A stretch of DNA of 45,111 bases from Okeania sp. SIO3B5 (lineage in GTDB: Bacteria > Cyanobacteriota > Cyanobacteriia > Cyanobacteriales > Microcoleaceae), in the NCBI RefSeq assembly GCF_010692555.1, contig NZ_JAAHHG010000030.1:1-45111 (forward strand), given 5' to 3'. Below, one piece after another: positions 1 to 8,615 of the stretch. Position 1 is the first letter of the stretch; each line of letters begins with the position of its first letter. A program made the position numbers and the translations under genes. The notes beneath the pieces were generated by a model, which worked only from the letters and a program-made list of their open reading frames with translations, searched no databases and was not told where the DNA came from.

Positions 1-80
1 GTATTGATTACACTTTTATGAGCGCAAGCCCTAAATATCTCCATCTCCCATCTCCACATCTCCCCATCTTCCCATCATGA
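1..80. repeat. pyrimidine-rich tract (CCATCTCC-type octamers)
   Basis: The window opens with AGCGCAAGCCCTAAATATC followed by imperfect CATCTCCC/CATCTCCA units. The same layout, 'CAAGCCCTAA' followed by ATCTCCCC octamers, recurs near 43980-44044, and a related tract lies at 3147-3244, so this is one copy of a dispersed repeat family. No gene is visible in it. Confidence 0.7.
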
Positions 81-134
81 TAGGTTGGAGGTTGAATAAT
101 CAAGGTGAGGCCATAGGCAACTTCAGTAGTTATG

Positions 135-1064
135 TCAAGCAATGGCAGTTTGATTAGATGATAGAAGCCATGTTTGTAGTTGATTAATCAGAGCTTGAGT
201 GTGATGATAAGCTATCATATCCCCTCCATCGCAGAAACATTTTGCTGCTGCTTGCCAGTCTTGAATTGCTGCTTGATAAAGTCCCTGGTGGTGGTGTAAT
301 AGTCCTCGGTTTAAATAAGCTTGAGCTTCATGGGGATTAAGTTGTAGGGTTTTGCTAAAATCTTCCATTGCTCCTTCTATATTTCCCATCTTGCTACAGA
401 CACAACCTCGGTTTAAATAAGCTCTGGAATTATTAGCATCAATATTAATAGCATAAGTAAAATCTGCCATTGCCTTGTGCATATTTTTTGACATTAAATG
501 TGCTAAACCCCGCTCGTTATAGATATCTGCTTGATCAAAATTATTGTCTTGCTTAGTATTTGCTAAAGCTAGGTTATAGTCAACTACAGCTTTCTGATAA
601 TTTTTCAGTTCAAAATTAGCTAAACCTCGATTGTATAAAGCACGAAAATCATGATGATTATGATTAAGGACTTTGGTATATTCTGCAATAGCCTGTTGGT
701 AATTACCAATGTTGTAGTAGGCTAAACCTAGATTAAGATTTGCTTCAATATTATCTGGATTAATTTTTACTGCTTGGGTACAGTCAGCGATCGCTTGCTC
801 GTACTTTTCCCACTGAAGATAGACTAAACATCTATTACTATAAGCACTGGCAAATTTATAATTAAGTTCTATTGCTTTGGTGAAATTATTAACTGCTTCT
901 TCATAGTTTTTATCTTGAGTATTAGCTATACCTTCGGTGAAAAATTTTTGATAAATTCCGCTCTCTGAGCTAGCAGTTGCAGTTTTCATTGGCGGGGAGA
1001 ATGAAAAAAATATTACTGCAAAAACTATGCCAATACTTAGTAGAAATCGATAAAAGTTGTTCAT
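135..1064 (-). CDS. exported tetratricopeptide-repeat protein
   Basis: The 309-residue product starts with a hydrophobic segment (about residues 5-32, ending near TATASS) that looks like a signal peptide or membrane anchor, so it probably acts in the periplasm or on a membrane. The rest is about seven consecutive TPR units of 34 residues with the usual pattern (Y..A...Y..A(I/V)..D(F/Y)..A(I/L)..(N/D)), ending near residue 300. TPR arrays bind other proteins; no enzymatic domain is visible and the partner cannot be told from sequence. It stands alone: its promoter side faces a 475-bp gap and cytochrome c6, which is on the same strand upstream. The ATG at 1062-1064 is the natural start because the signal-like segment follows directly. 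Confidence 0.85.
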   Translation of the reverse strand: MNNFYRFLLSIGIVFAVIFFSFSPPMKTATASSESGIYQKFFTEGIANTQDKNYEEAVNNFTKAIELNYKFASAYSNRCLVYLQWEKYEQAIADCTQAVKINPDNIEANLNLGLAYYNIGNYQQAIAEYTKVLNHNHHDFRALYNRGLANFELKNYQKAVVDYNLALANTKQDNNFDQADIYNERGLAHLMSKNMHKAMADFTYAINIDANNSRAYLNRGCVCSKMGNIEGAMEDFSKTLQLNPHEAQAYLNRGLLHHHQGLYQAAIQDWQAAAKCFCDGGDMIAYHHTQALINQLQTWLLSSNQTAIA

Positions 1065-1539
1065 AATATCTGTGAAGATTGATAATAGTTATTAGTGATA
1101 ATAAGCTATGGCCTTAAAATCAAATGCTAATTAGCCTCCAATAGTTTTTATTACAACTGATTATTCGAGTTCTATCTAAATTTATTATATTTATTTCAAA
1201 ATTAATATTGGGGTGAACATCTAGAGCAAACTCAACAGTTTCTTTCGCTCTAAATTTTCACCCCAACTAACTATTAAAGAAAAATCCATGAAGACGAGAA
1301 AATTTTCAATTGTGAAGTAGAAAATTATTCTCGCCAATAGTTCATAAAAATATAGTCAAATATGACATATCCTTATTTTGCAGGTGTTACTCTGACGCTC
1401 ATGAACTACAACACCCTCGCTTCCCATGGTCAAAGACAAAAGGGAGCTGCTTTTTTCATATGTGTTTTTACGGCGGTTGATAGTCACCGAACAAATCCAG
1501 TCCGACTTATTTCAAGATGAAGCTAATTTTTGATCTAAA
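1065..1539. other. intergenic region with long imperfect hairpin
   Basis: Between the TPR gene and petJ. It holds a hairpin at 1208-1266: outer arms TTGGGGTGA and TCACCCCAA pair perfectly, inner arms AGAGC/GCTCT also pair, and there is an A/T-rich bulge between them. A second, weaker stem (GGTGTT ... AACACC) lies near 1383-1416. No run of T follows either, so neither is a classic terminator for petJ. The segment 1360-1510 stays open on the minus strand for more than 40 codons, but I recognise nothing in it. Confidence 0.6.
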
Positions 1540-1887
1540 TTATTTCCAGCCGCCTTCAGCTTGATCTAGGACATAAGCTGCAACATCTGCAATGTCGTTA
1601 GGTTTGAGACGACCTCTGAAAGCTGGCATAGCAGCTTTACCATTTGTTACTTGATAGGCGATCGCATCTACTCCTTTTGCTTTAAAGTCCTTAAGGTATT
1701 TTTCTAAGGAACTTTTTTGAAGATTTTTCATTGGCATGATTGTGTTGCGACCTCCCAAATGGCAAGCATTACAATTACCTATGAATATCTGCTTTCCATG
1801 AGCTAAGTCTGCAGCTAAAGCGGGGGGTTGTACAGCAACAACAAAAAAAGTTATGGCCAATACCACAATTGATAGTAATTTTTTCAA
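1540..1887 (-). CDS. petJ: cytochrome c6 precursor
   Basis: Soluble c-type cytochrome of the thylakoid lumen that carries electrons from cytochrome b6f to photosystem I, or to the terminal oxidase, as an alternative to plastocyanin. The 115-residue precursor has a signal peptide (residues 1-25, cleavage after ALA), the haem-binding motif CNACH at about residues 39-43, and the axial Met in KAAMPAF near residue 87, with the C-terminal helix DIADVAAYVLDQA. The mature length of about 90 residues is normal for the family. In many cyanobacteria petJ is controlled by copper through PetR/PetP; I could not identify an operator here. It is monocistronic as far as can be seen. Confidence 0.95.
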   Translation of the reverse strand: MKKLLSIVVLAITFFVVAVQPPALAADLAHGKQIFIGNCNACHLGGRNTIMPMKNLQKSSLEKYLKDFKAKGVDAIAYQVTNGKAAMPAFRGRLKPNDIADVAAYVLDQAEGGWK

Positions 1888-2210
1888 TTTAGTTCTCCTC
1901 TCTCAACACAAATACAGAAAATTATTAAATTTGCGTTGCTTATTGTAAATTGCACCTCTATATTAAGTCAAACGACAGCTTGTCAAACATAAAAATAAAA
2001 TTAAAATTAATCACGATCAAATAGTTTTGAATGCTACATTGTTAATTTGTGCTGATACTTTAAAGTGCTTTATAGTAGAAGGAACTAAGGAAGAAAAAAG
2101 AAGCAAGAGGGAAAATTCTTTTTGCTGCCTATGTGGGGCTATCAACAGTATTAAAATAATTGGACAAAGTCAGACACAATTAGACATTTGCTGTGATATA
2201 CTAAATTTAT

Positions 2211-2301
2211 CAGGACTTACGCAACGACACTAATTGTAGTGGTTAAATCAGAAATAATGACCAAATCATACACTGTATGTGGCGGTACTGCGTAAGTCCT
2301 G
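2211..2301. mobile_element. 91-bp MITE with 13-bp TIRs and TTTAT target duplication
   Basis: The element runs from CAGGACTTACGCA to its exact inverted copy TGCGTAAGTCCTG. It is flanked on both sides by the pentamer TTTAT (2206-2210 and 2302-2306), a clear 5-bp target-site duplication. A second member of exactly the same length is at 28648-28738; the interiors have diverged but remain alignable near the ends. It carries no ORF, so it must have been mobilised in trans by an IS sharing these termini, not present in the window. Confidence 0.92.
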
Positions 2302-2486
2302 TTTATATCTAACTTATTAACTATATAGAACCTGTTTGGTATCTCTAAAAATTTAGGCGTTAGCGGAGCTTTGCGTCAGCAATCGCTAGTTTACTTAACT
2401 TAAGCATATATCTTTATCCTCAAAAGACATCTCCAATCATCAAAAATAAAATCAATTATTGTAGATAAATCATCAATTATTTCTCT

Positions 2487-2523
2487 CTACTCCCTACTCC
2501 CTACTCCCTACTCCCTACTCCCT
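2487..2523. repeat. heptamer STRR (CTACTCC)n
   Basis: Five tandem copies of the heptamer CTACTCC. Period 7 is the usual STRR unit in filamentous cyanobacteria and dominates the intergenic arrays throughout this window. Confidence 0.9.
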
Positions 2524-2548
2524 CTTTTCTGGAGAGAGCTAAAAGATA

Positions 2549-2743
2549 CGCTTAGGGGTTCTATATGACAATTTCAGTGGAATGTTGAAAAACCATAAAC
2601 TAGCAAGTGCCATAGCAGACTGTGGTTTTTATGAGTTTAAACGTCAACTTACATACAAATGTGAATGGTACGGCAGTGAATTAGTCATAGCAGATAGATT
2701 TTATCCAAGTTCTCAAATATGTTCAAACTGTGGTCATCAATAG
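2549..2743 (+). pseudogene. tnpB (IS200/IS605-type) C-terminal remnant
   Basis: An open stretch encodes GMLKNHKLASAIADCGFYEF, then a segment with ADRFYPSSQICSNCGHQ, the region from after RuvC-II to the first zinc-knuckle Cys pair of IS605-type TnpB. A TAG at 2741-2743 interrupts it exactly where a Lys codon is expected (HQ*KMLLNVRT), and the frame continues for about eight recognisable residues after the stop. The N-terminal two thirds are absent, and the frame upstream of the ATG at 2582 still resembles the 'EDLN.SG' motif (read as VLYDNFSG). This is a decayed fragment, not a gene. The right-end hairpin of a related IS lies about 300 bp downstream at 3024-3092. Confidence 0.85.
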
Positions 2744-3023
2744 AAAATGCTGTTAAATGTCAGAACTTAAGATTCATAATGCTTTTAGATTTAATCAGCA
2801 AGCCCTAAGTAATAGATAAAATTAATTTTAGGAACAAAAGTAGCGTAAGGATTCAGGTGAGAGCGATCGCTATTCTTCACTTTCTGAAAAATCTACTTCT
2901 TGATAAATTTTGTTGAATAGTATTTCCATTTCAACAGCAGATAGAGACTATAATTCAGCACTTCTAATACAGAAAATTGGATTGCTATCAACACAGGGGG
3001 AGGACATCACCTCACACGAAACA

Positions 3024-3092
3024 GCAGCCCGGAATTTCCAGGCTGAAGAATCCCGCGTTCGTCATGTCGCGTAAGCGCAACCTCGGGAGTAT
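3024..3092 (+). other. IS605-type right end with stem-loops (omegaRNA-like remnant)
   Basis: Two adjacent hairpins. One has arms CAGCC/GGCTG with an inner GGA/TCC (about 3024-3044). The other has arms CCCGCGTT and AACCTCGGG (3052-3086), followed by AGTATGT. The second matches the right end of the intact tnpB element at 41546-41583 (CCCGCGTTG ... CAACGTCGGG AGGATGT), so this is the end of a related insertion whose body is largely lost. In living elements this part overlaps the guide RNA (omegaRNA) scaffold. Confidence 0.6.
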
Positions 3093-3146
3093 GTTATTTC
3101 AGTTATCAGTTATATGAAATACATTTAATTGTGCAAATATACAAAT

Positions 3147-3244
3147 TTCTCCATCTCCCCATCCCCCCACCTCCCTATCTCCCCATCTCCTCATCTCTCC
3201 ATCTCCCCATCCCCCCACCTCCCTATCTCCCCATCTCCCCATCA
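3147..3244. repeat. pyrimidine tract of CCATCTCC octamers
   Basis: An imperfect array of CCATCTCC/CCACCTCC units containing an internal duplication of about 50 bp, so the array is hierarchical. Flanks on both sides (AATTGTGCAAAT before; CATCAATTTTTCT and TGACAATAAAT after) are shared with the array at 44006-44044, so the whole block is a dispersed element. A hairpin (CCTGCCTT/AGGGCAGG, 3271-3289) and an 18-mer GACCTTATTTTTTGGTCA at 3298-3315 follow and overlap the stop of the ABC gene. Confidence 0.75.
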
Positions 3245-3311
3245 ATTTTTCTAAGCGTGACAATAAATAGATCCTGCCTTGAAAGGGCAGGCTATTGACC
3301 TTATTTTTTGG

Positions 3312-5141
3312 TCAAGTTCCTAACATTTGTAATTTATACAAACCAGCATAAAGACCTTCTTTTTGTAATAATTCTTCGTGAGTACCAGACTCAATTAACT
3401 CTCCTCGCTTCAACACAAAAACCCGATTAACATTTCTAATAGTCGAAAGTCGGTGAGCAATAATAATAGCTGTTCTTTCTGCTAAAAGTTTTTCTAATGC
3501 TGATTGAATTAAAGCTTCTGTTACCACATCTAAACTAGCAGTTGCTTCGTCAAGTACTAAAATTCTTGGTTTACGAATAGCAGCACGGGCAAATGCTAAT
3601 AACTGCTTTTGACCACCAGAAAGATTTGCTCCTCTTTCTCTTAATTGAGTATTATATCCTTGGGGTAATTCTGCAATAAATTTATCTATATTTGTATTTT
3701 TTGCTGAAGCTTGAATCTCCTCTAATGAATAATCTTCTCCCAAAGTAATATTGCTTTTCACATCTCCAGCAAATAAAAAACCATCTTGTAAAATTACCCC
3801 AATATGTTTTCGTAATTCTGCTTGAGGTAAGTCTTTAATATTAATTCCATCAACTAAAATTCTGCCTTTATTAACATCATATAAACGACAAAGTAAGCGA
3901 ATTACAGAACTCTTTCCTGCACCAGTAGGCCCAACCAAAGCAACTTTTTCCCCTGGTTTAATAGTAAAGTTGAGATTTTTCAGAACATATTCATTTGGTT
4001 TGTAGCCAAACCAGACATTTTCAAATCTAATTTCACCAATTTTGGAATTGTTAACTTGAAGAGTAGGTAATTTTTTAATTTCTCCTTCTGGATCTAGAAT
4101 TTCAACTTCTTCATTGAGAAGATTAATAATACGTTCTACTGCTGTTAAACCTGCTTGAATAGCTGTAAATTTTTCAGCAAATTGTCGCAGAGGATCGAAT
4201 AAACGTTGAGCATATAAAATGAAGGAAGATAAAGTACCAAAATCTATATTTTCTGCTAAAACAAATTTCCCTCCCAAGAATAATACTACAGCGATCGCAA
4301 CTAAAGAAACCCATTCTAAAATACCAGAGATAGCTGAGTCATAAAAAATAGTTTTATCTAGTGCTTTTACATAATCGATATTATTAGTTCTAAATAATTC
4401 TGAATTAAATTTTTCTCGGCGAAATAATTGTACTACTCCTATACCAATTAAGTTTTCTTGTAATTGAGCATTTAAACCAGAAAGTTCATCTCTAGCTATA
4501 TAATTAGCTTGCCGATATCTTTGCTGAAAATAGATAATAATTGCTGTTACTGGTAACATCATTAATGTCAGGATTAAACCTAGTTGCCATTGCAAACTAA
4601 ACATAGTAATAGCAATTATTAAAATTGAAAATAAATCGCTCACAATACCAATAGCACCTGTAGAAAATACATCTCCTAAAGCTTCAACATCACTGGTAAG
4701 ACGAGTGATTAATTTTCCCACAGGGGTACTATCAAAAAATCTAACTCCTAAAGAAAGAACGTGTTTAAATAAGTCATTTCTAATATCAGCAGTAATTTTT
4801 TGTCCAACTTTTTGTACTAAGAAACCTTGTAAAGATTGAAATATTAGTCGTATAATAATAGTCGAAATTAACATAGCTCCTAAAATATTCAATCCTTGAG
4901 ATAATGATATTTGTTGGAGAAATGACCAGGTTTTTTCTCCCAAAATTATAGAAATTGCTTGTCCGATTAATAGTGGTTGAATTGCGCTGGAAATTGATAA
5001 TGGTAACAATAATATGAGTGAGGCAAATACTAATTTTTTGTGACCTAGACCATAGCCGATCATTTTTTTAATTAGTTGCCAGTCTGTTTTATTATTATTT
5101 CTCTCTTTGTTTCTATTGTTTTTCGGTGAGATGCTTCTCAT
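3312..5141 (-). CDS. ABC exporter, fused membrane and ATPase domains (MsbA/MDR-like)
   Basis: A 609-residue half-transporter that would act as a homodimer in the cytoplasmic membrane, exporting a lipid, drug or peptide; the substrate cannot be deduced. Residues about 30-330 form the six-helix type 1 exporter domain. The C-terminal nucleotide-binding domain has Walker A GPTGAGKSS (404-412), Q-loop Q452, signature LSGGQ (507-511), Walker B ILVLDE (527-532) and H-loop His563, all intact, so it should be active. No peptidase domain or partner periplasmic adaptor gene adjoins it. The start at 5141 precedes a basic, Asn-rich tail (residues 5-17) that is not typical of the family, so an internal start near residue 26 is possible. 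The 3' end overlaps an 18-mer repeat hairpin (3298-3315) also found downstream of the GST gene. Confidence 0.92.
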   Translation of the reverse strand: MRSISPKNNRNKERNNNKTDWQLIKKMIGYGLGHKKLVFASLILLLPLSISSAIQPLLIGQAISIILGEKTWSFLQQISLSQGLNILGAMLISTIIIRLIFQSLQGFLVQKVGQKITADIRNDLFKHVLSLGVRFFDSTPVGKLITRLTSDVEALGDVFSTGAIGIVSDLFSILIIAITMFSLQWQLGLILTLMMLPVTAIIIYFQQRYRQANYIARDELSGLNAQLQENLIGIGVVQLFRREKFNSELFRTNNIDYVKALDKTIFYDSAISGILEWVSLVAIAVVLFLGGKFVLAENIDFGTLSSFILYAQRLFDPLRQFAEKFTAIQAGLTAVERIINLLNEEVEILDPEGEIKKLPTLQVNNSKIGEIRFENVWFGYKPNEYVLKNLNFTIKPGEKVALVGPTGAGKSSVIRLLCRLYDVNKGRILVDGINIKDLPQAELRKHIGVILQDGFLFAGDVKSNITLGEDYSLEEIQASAKNTNIDKFIAELPQGYNTQLRERGANLSGGQKQLLAFARAAIRKPRILVLDEATASLDVVTEALIQSALEKLLAERTAIIIAHRLSTIRNVNRVFVLKRGELIESGTHEELLQKEGLYAGLYKLQMLGT

Positions 5142-5241
5142 AGATGTTTTTTAGTTAAACTATAGGTAGTCTGATGTTTTTATAAGGTAGCATATCAGCT
5201 AAATATGCACAATTAATTGTTCATAAATCATTCTAATTATC

Positions 5242-5760
5242 ATGGTTGAAATTGAAACAGAAAGATTAAAATTAAGACAGTTTATCCTTAATGATTTGGA
5301 TGAATTATACAATATGTATCATAATCCACAGATAATGAAGTATGTGGGAAAAGGCATCCTAACTAGGGCAGAAACAGACGCAAAGATATTCAGTATGATC
5401 AAGAGTTGGAAAAAAAATAATTTTGGAATGTGGGCTGTAGTGTATAAAAGAGATAATAAAATGATTGGTCGTTGTGGGCTTTGTTTTCTAGACAATACTC
5501 CAGAAATTGAGCTTGGTTATTTATTAAATTCTGCATATTGGTATCGAGGATTAGCAACAGAAGCAGCAAAAGCAAGTTTAAGATATGGATTTGAAGAGTT
5601 AAAGTTAGAAAAAATTGTAGCAGTTGCTCAACCTGAAAATATTGCCTCCCGACGAGTAATGGAAAAATTAGGAATGAAATACGAAAAACAGGGTAATTAT
5701 TATCAGACTAACGTGGTATACTATACTATCTTAAGCAAAGAATATCAGCCTAATAGTTAG
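5242..5760 (+). CDS. GNAT-family N-acetyltransferase (RimJ/RimL type)
   Basis: A 172-residue single-domain acetyltransferase that transfers acetyl from acetyl-CoA to an amine. The opening ETERLKLRQF, the central ELGYLL strand, the acetyl-CoA loop YRGLATEAAKA (about residues 101-111) and VAQPENIASRRVMEKLGM near residues 129-146 are characteristic of the RimJ/RimL subfamily, whose members acetylate ribosomal protein N-termini, small molecules or antibiotics. The substrate here is unknown. It is divergent from the ABC exporter (100 bp between starts) and 31 bp upstream of the GST gene on the same strand, so those two may be co-transcribed. Confidence 0.9.
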   Translation: MVEIETERLKLRQFILNDLDELYNMYHNPQIMKYVGKGILTRAETDAKIFSMIKSWKKNNFGMWAVVYKRDNKMIGRCGLCFLDNTPEIELGYLLNSAYWYRGLATEAAKASLRYGFEELKLEKIVAVAQPENIASRRVMEKLGMKYEKQGNYYQTNVVYYTILSKEYQPNS

Positions 5761-5791
5761 TTGTATGTTGTACTTATAAAATATTGAAAAA

Positions 5792-6445
5792 ATGATGAGT
5801 AAATTGACTCTAGTTATCGGTAACAAAAATTATTCTTCTTGGTCATTACGAGCGTGGTTAGCTATGAAACAAGCAGGAGTAAAATTTACTGAAATTAAAA
5901 TTCCTCTAGATACACATATTACCCACCAAGAAATTTTAAAATATTCTCCCACTGGTCTGATACCAGTTTTGTTAGACGGGGATATTAAGGTATGGGAATC
6001 TCTAGCAATTTGTGAATATGTAGCGGATAAATTTGCAAATTCTTTGTGGCCTGAAGATTGCGAAGCACGAGCAGTAGCACGGGCAATTAGTACCGAGATG
6101 CACGCAGGATTCCCAAATTTACGCCAATATATGCCAATGGATTGTCGAGGTCGTTATCCAGAGGTAGGCATAATTCCAGAGGTGAGACCTGAAATTGAGA
6201 GGATCGGCAGAATGTGGCGAGAGTGTCGCGAAAAATTTGGAGCAGAAGGTGATATGCTGTTTGGTAAGTTTACAATTGCTGATGCTATGTATGCTCCGGT
6301 AGTCTCTCGTTTTGCCACTTATCATGTGAAACTCGAACCAGTAGCACAAGCTTATGCTGAAGCAGTTTGGGCATTAGCTGATATGCAAGAATGGTTAGCA
6401 GCAGCAGAGGTTGAATCAGAAACTATTTTTGATTCAAAATTTTAA
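5792..6445 (+). CDS. glutathione S-transferase family protein
   Basis: A 217-residue cytoplasmic protein with an N-terminal thioredoxin-like domain (LVIGNKNYSSWSLRAWLAMK, Ser-type catalytic region at about residues 15-18; GLIPVLLDGD with the cis-Pro; ESLAICEYVA) and an all-helical C-terminal domain (FTIADAMYAPVVSRF). This pattern is closest to the YfcF/zeta-like bacterial GSTs, which conjugate or reduce small electrophiles with glutathione. The gene starts with two ATGs in a row (5792 and 5795); the second is equally plausible. It lies 31 bp after the GNAT gene. Physiological substrate unknown. Confidence 0.9.
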   Translation: MMSKLTLVIGNKNYSSWSLRAWLAMKQAGVKFTEIKIPLDTHITHQEILKYSPTGLIPVLLDGDIKVWESLAICEYVADKFANSLWPEDCEARAVARAISTEMHAGFPNLRQYMPMDCRGRYPEVGIIPEVRPEIERIGRMWRECREKFGAEGDMLFGKFTIADAMYAPVVSRFATYHVKLEPVAQAYAEAVWALADMQEWLAAAEVESETIFDSKF

Positions 6446-6891
6446 CTGATACCAATTCACTTTTAAAGATGTCATTTCAGTTATCAGCTATCAGTTAGCC
6501 TCCTCCGGAGGAGCTACGCTAACAGTACCTCTGACTTCAGGCAGAGGCTTGAAATATTGAACTTTATTTTTTTTCATCCCCTTGTAGAGCCGTAGTTCGT
6601 GGCGCAGCCAAGGGGAGGCTTGAGACCTTATTTTTTGGTCACAAATAGTTTCAAACTTTAAATGTTAAATAATTTCCTGAAATTAGTGTAGCATCAAAGT
6701 CTTGATCTTAGCTATAGCACTACAAGAATTGGTTAGGACATTTTTCAATGCTAAAACCCTTTTACAGTTTGCTATTCCCTATTCCCTAGGGCGTAGCACT
6801 ATAAAATCTTACTTTTGACTTTTGACTTTTGACTTTTGACTTATAACTTCTGTAAAACGGTATAACGAACCTTAAATTCATCAAATGCAAA
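6446..6891. other. repeat-filled intergenic region
   Basis: No gene. Contents in order: a palindromic repeat GTTAGC..CTCCGGAG..GCTAAC (6493-6522), a hairpin with arms CCCCTTG/CAAGGGG (about 6579-6616), a second copy of the 18-mer GACCTTATTTTTTGGTCA (6631-6648), and a heptamer STRR (TTTTGAC)n at 6811-6841 just upstream of the response regulator. The 18-mer is itself a short hairpin with a T-rich loop, and both copies lie at the 3' end of genes. Confidence 0.65.
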
Positions 6892-7590
6892 ATGCAAATT
6901 CTTTTAGTGGATGATGAACCGGAGCTAACTTCTCCTCTAAGTCGTGCTTTGAATCGAGAGGGGTATAGTGTTGATGTTGCTGATAATGGAAAAATTGGTA
7001 GTCAGATGGCAAGTCAGGGTAACTATGATTTGCTGATTTTAGATTGGATGTTACCTCACAAAACAGGATTGGAAATTTGTCAGGAGTTACGATCGCGCCA
7101 GGACTATACACCAGTTTTATTTCTTACTGCCAAAGATACGGTAGACGATCGCGTTACTGGATTAGATGCTGGAGCAGATGATTATTTAGTTAAACCTTTT
7201 GAGTTGCGAGAGTTATTAGCAAGAGTTCGGGCATTATTACGTCGTCCCCAAAATATGGAAACAAGCACAACTGAGAAACATCTACAAGTAGCAGATTTAG
7301 AGCTAGATATAGAAAATCAAGTGGCTTATCGTAGTGGACAGATAATTAATTTATCAGAAAAAGAATGTAAATTACTGGCATATTTTATGACCCACCCCGG
7401 TCAACTTCTAACTCATCAGCAAATCTATGAATATTTGTGGGGAGAAGGAGAAAAACCAAGCAGTAACGTTTTAGCAGCACAAGTGCGTTTATTGCGACGA
7501 AAAATAGAAGTAAATGGAGAGTTGCCACTTATTTATACTGTTTATCGAAAAGGTTATCGATTTGGAGAAATTCAAGAATTTAGAATTTAG
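6892..7590 (+). CDS. OmpR/PhoB-type response regulator (orphan)
   Basis: A two-component transcription factor of 232 residues. The receiver domain (1-120) has the acidic pair D7-D8, the phospho-acceptor D51 (ILDWMLP), the Thr in LTAKD and the Lys in VKPF, all intact. The winged-helix DNA-binding domain (about 128-228) shows LSEKECKLLAYFMTHPGQLL and the recognition-helix region SSNVLAAQVRLLRRKI. The composition resembles cyanobacterial RppA-like regulators, but I do not assign a name. No histidine kinase adjoins it; the only kinase in the window is 30 kb away. An ATG 7 bp upstream (6885) is out of frame. Its last codons (EFRI, stop) lie inside a GAATTTA heptamer array, so the repeat has supplied the C-terminus. 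Confidence 0.92.
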   Translation: MQILLVDDEPELTSPLSRALNREGYSVDVADNGKIGSQMASQGNYDLLILDWMLPHKTGLEICQELRSRQDYTPVLFLTAKDTVDDRVTGLDAGADDYLVKPFELRELLARVRALLRRPQNMETSTTEKHLQVADLELDIENQVAYRSGQIINLSEKECKLLAYFMTHPGQLLTHQQIYEYLWGEGEKPSSNVLAAQVRLLRRKIEVNGELPLIYTVYRKGYRFGEIQEFRI

Positions 7591-7623
7591 AATTTAGAAT
7601 TTAGAATTTAGAATTTAGAATTA
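7576..7623. repeat. heptamer STRR (GAATTTA)n overlapping a gene end
   Basis: Six to seven tandem GAATTTA units start inside the response regulator gene and continue past its TAG stop at 7588-7590. Beyond it (7640-7722) lies an inverted copy of the dispersed 'CCTCC...GGAGG / ATCCTATCC' repeat found at 11641, 28074, 33510 and 35985. Confidence 0.9.
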
Positions 7624-7846
7624 CCTCTTCTTATAAACTTAAGAGGATTGGATAAAAGGATTTTTTTTCTTTTTTCTCCATGAATGGAGAGGCTTTATAC
7701 CTGAATTTTTCGGTAATTGCGATCGCCGATCATCGAATAATTGTTGAAGAAGGCAGAAGGTCTAATTGCTTATGGATAGTCTTCGACAGGCCACTCCGTG
7801 TCTTAATAACCCCAAACAATTGACTTCTGACTTCCATGAAACAGTA

Positions 7847-7978
7847 TTACAAATCGCCGCCCCGAAGTGCCAGTAGCACAATAACTACAGGGCCAGCAAT
7901 GACAACCATGGCCAACATTGTTAACTGGGCAATAGTTTCAAAGTTAATGTTGCTGAACAAATCAGTTAAAAACCCCAT
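7847..7978 (-). CDS. psb30: photosystem II reaction-centre protein Psb30 (Ycf12)
   Basis: A 43-residue single-span membrane protein of photosystem II, located at the edge of the reaction centre near cytochrome b559 and PsbJ. The sequence MGFLTDLFSNINFETIAQLT followed by the membrane segment MLAMVVIAGPVVIVLLALRGGDL matches the family pattern (INFE.IAQLT, AGP...FLLA.R.G.L) over nearly its whole length. An SD-like AGGGG lies about 6 nt upstream of the ATG on the minus strand. It is divergent from the YkgJ-type gene, with 159 bp between starts. Confidence 0.9.
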   Translation of the reverse strand: MGFLTDLFSNINFETIAQLTMLAMVVIAGPVVIVLLALRGGDL

Positions 7979-8137
7979 ATTTCCCCTAAAAAATAAATCA
8001 AATATATACTGAGCTGAAAAACCGTCTTTTATTCTACCAAGCTATTGCTACTTTAATTTAAGGTACTTTACAAAACTCAATAATTTAGTTTGCTACAATC
8101 AAAAGGCCGTTAATCGATAACTATTGGCTAAAAAAAA

Positions 8138-8497
8138 ATGGCTAGTTGGCGTTGTGTAAAAAATTGTGGTGCTTGTTGTTACTTAGACCCAACAGAGCGC
8201 CCAGAATTAGAAGAATATTTATCTACAGAAGAGCTAAAGCATTATATGAGTTTAGTAGGGGCTGATGGATGGTGTATTAATTACGATAGTTTAAAGCGAG
8301 AATGTCGTATTTACACTGAGAGGCCCCGTTTTTGTCGAGTCCAACCAGATACCTTTAGAGAATTGTACGGTATTGAACCAGAAGAACTCAATGAATTTGC
8401 CATTGACTGTTGTCAGCAGCATATTGGAGATATGTACGGCGATCGTAGTCTAGAAATGTTGCGCTTTAATCATGCGGTGGGTATTTTCAATAATTAA
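8138..8497 (+). CDS. YkgJ-family cysteine-cluster protein
   Basis: A 119-residue cytoplasmic protein with the Cys signature of the YkgJ/UPF0153 family: CVKNCGACC at residues 6-14, then C46 in DGWCINY, C55 in RECRIY and C66 in RFCRVQ, with a further CC pair at about 91-92. Members are predicted zinc- or iron-chelating proteins, and no reaction is established. It starts a rightward run with the two GDT1-family transporter genes and is divergent from psb30, so a role in metal handling for photosystem II is an attractive but unproven reading. The stop is followed at once by a TAATTAA-type STRR. Confidence 0.88.
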   Translation: MASWRCVKNCGACCYLDPTERPELEEYLSTEELKHYMSLVGADGWCINYDSLKRECRIYTERPRFCRVQPDTFRELYGIEPEELNEFAIDCCQQHIGDMYGDRSLEMLRFNHAVGIFNN

Positions 8498-8615
8498 TAA
8501 TTAACAATTAATAATTAATAATTAATTCTTCGGTAAGTATTTGACATTCAAAGTGATTATCTGAAACAATAAACCAGATTGAAAAAATCTACATATATTC
8601 AGTAATTTATTATAG

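Noticed and set aside
1360-1510. A short protein-coding remnant downstream of petJ on the minus strand
   Set aside because: Open for about 45 codons, but no start, no family resemblance and it overlaps a hairpin; not enough to call.
2027-2233. A 68-codon ORF upstream of the first MITE
   Set aside because: It runs into the MITE's terminal repeat and ends there, and has no family features or upstream SD.
6892-7590. Naming the response regulator rppA, manR or nblR
   Set aside because: The receiver and winged-helix domains are clear, but paralogues are too similar to assign by eye and there is no neighbouring kinase.
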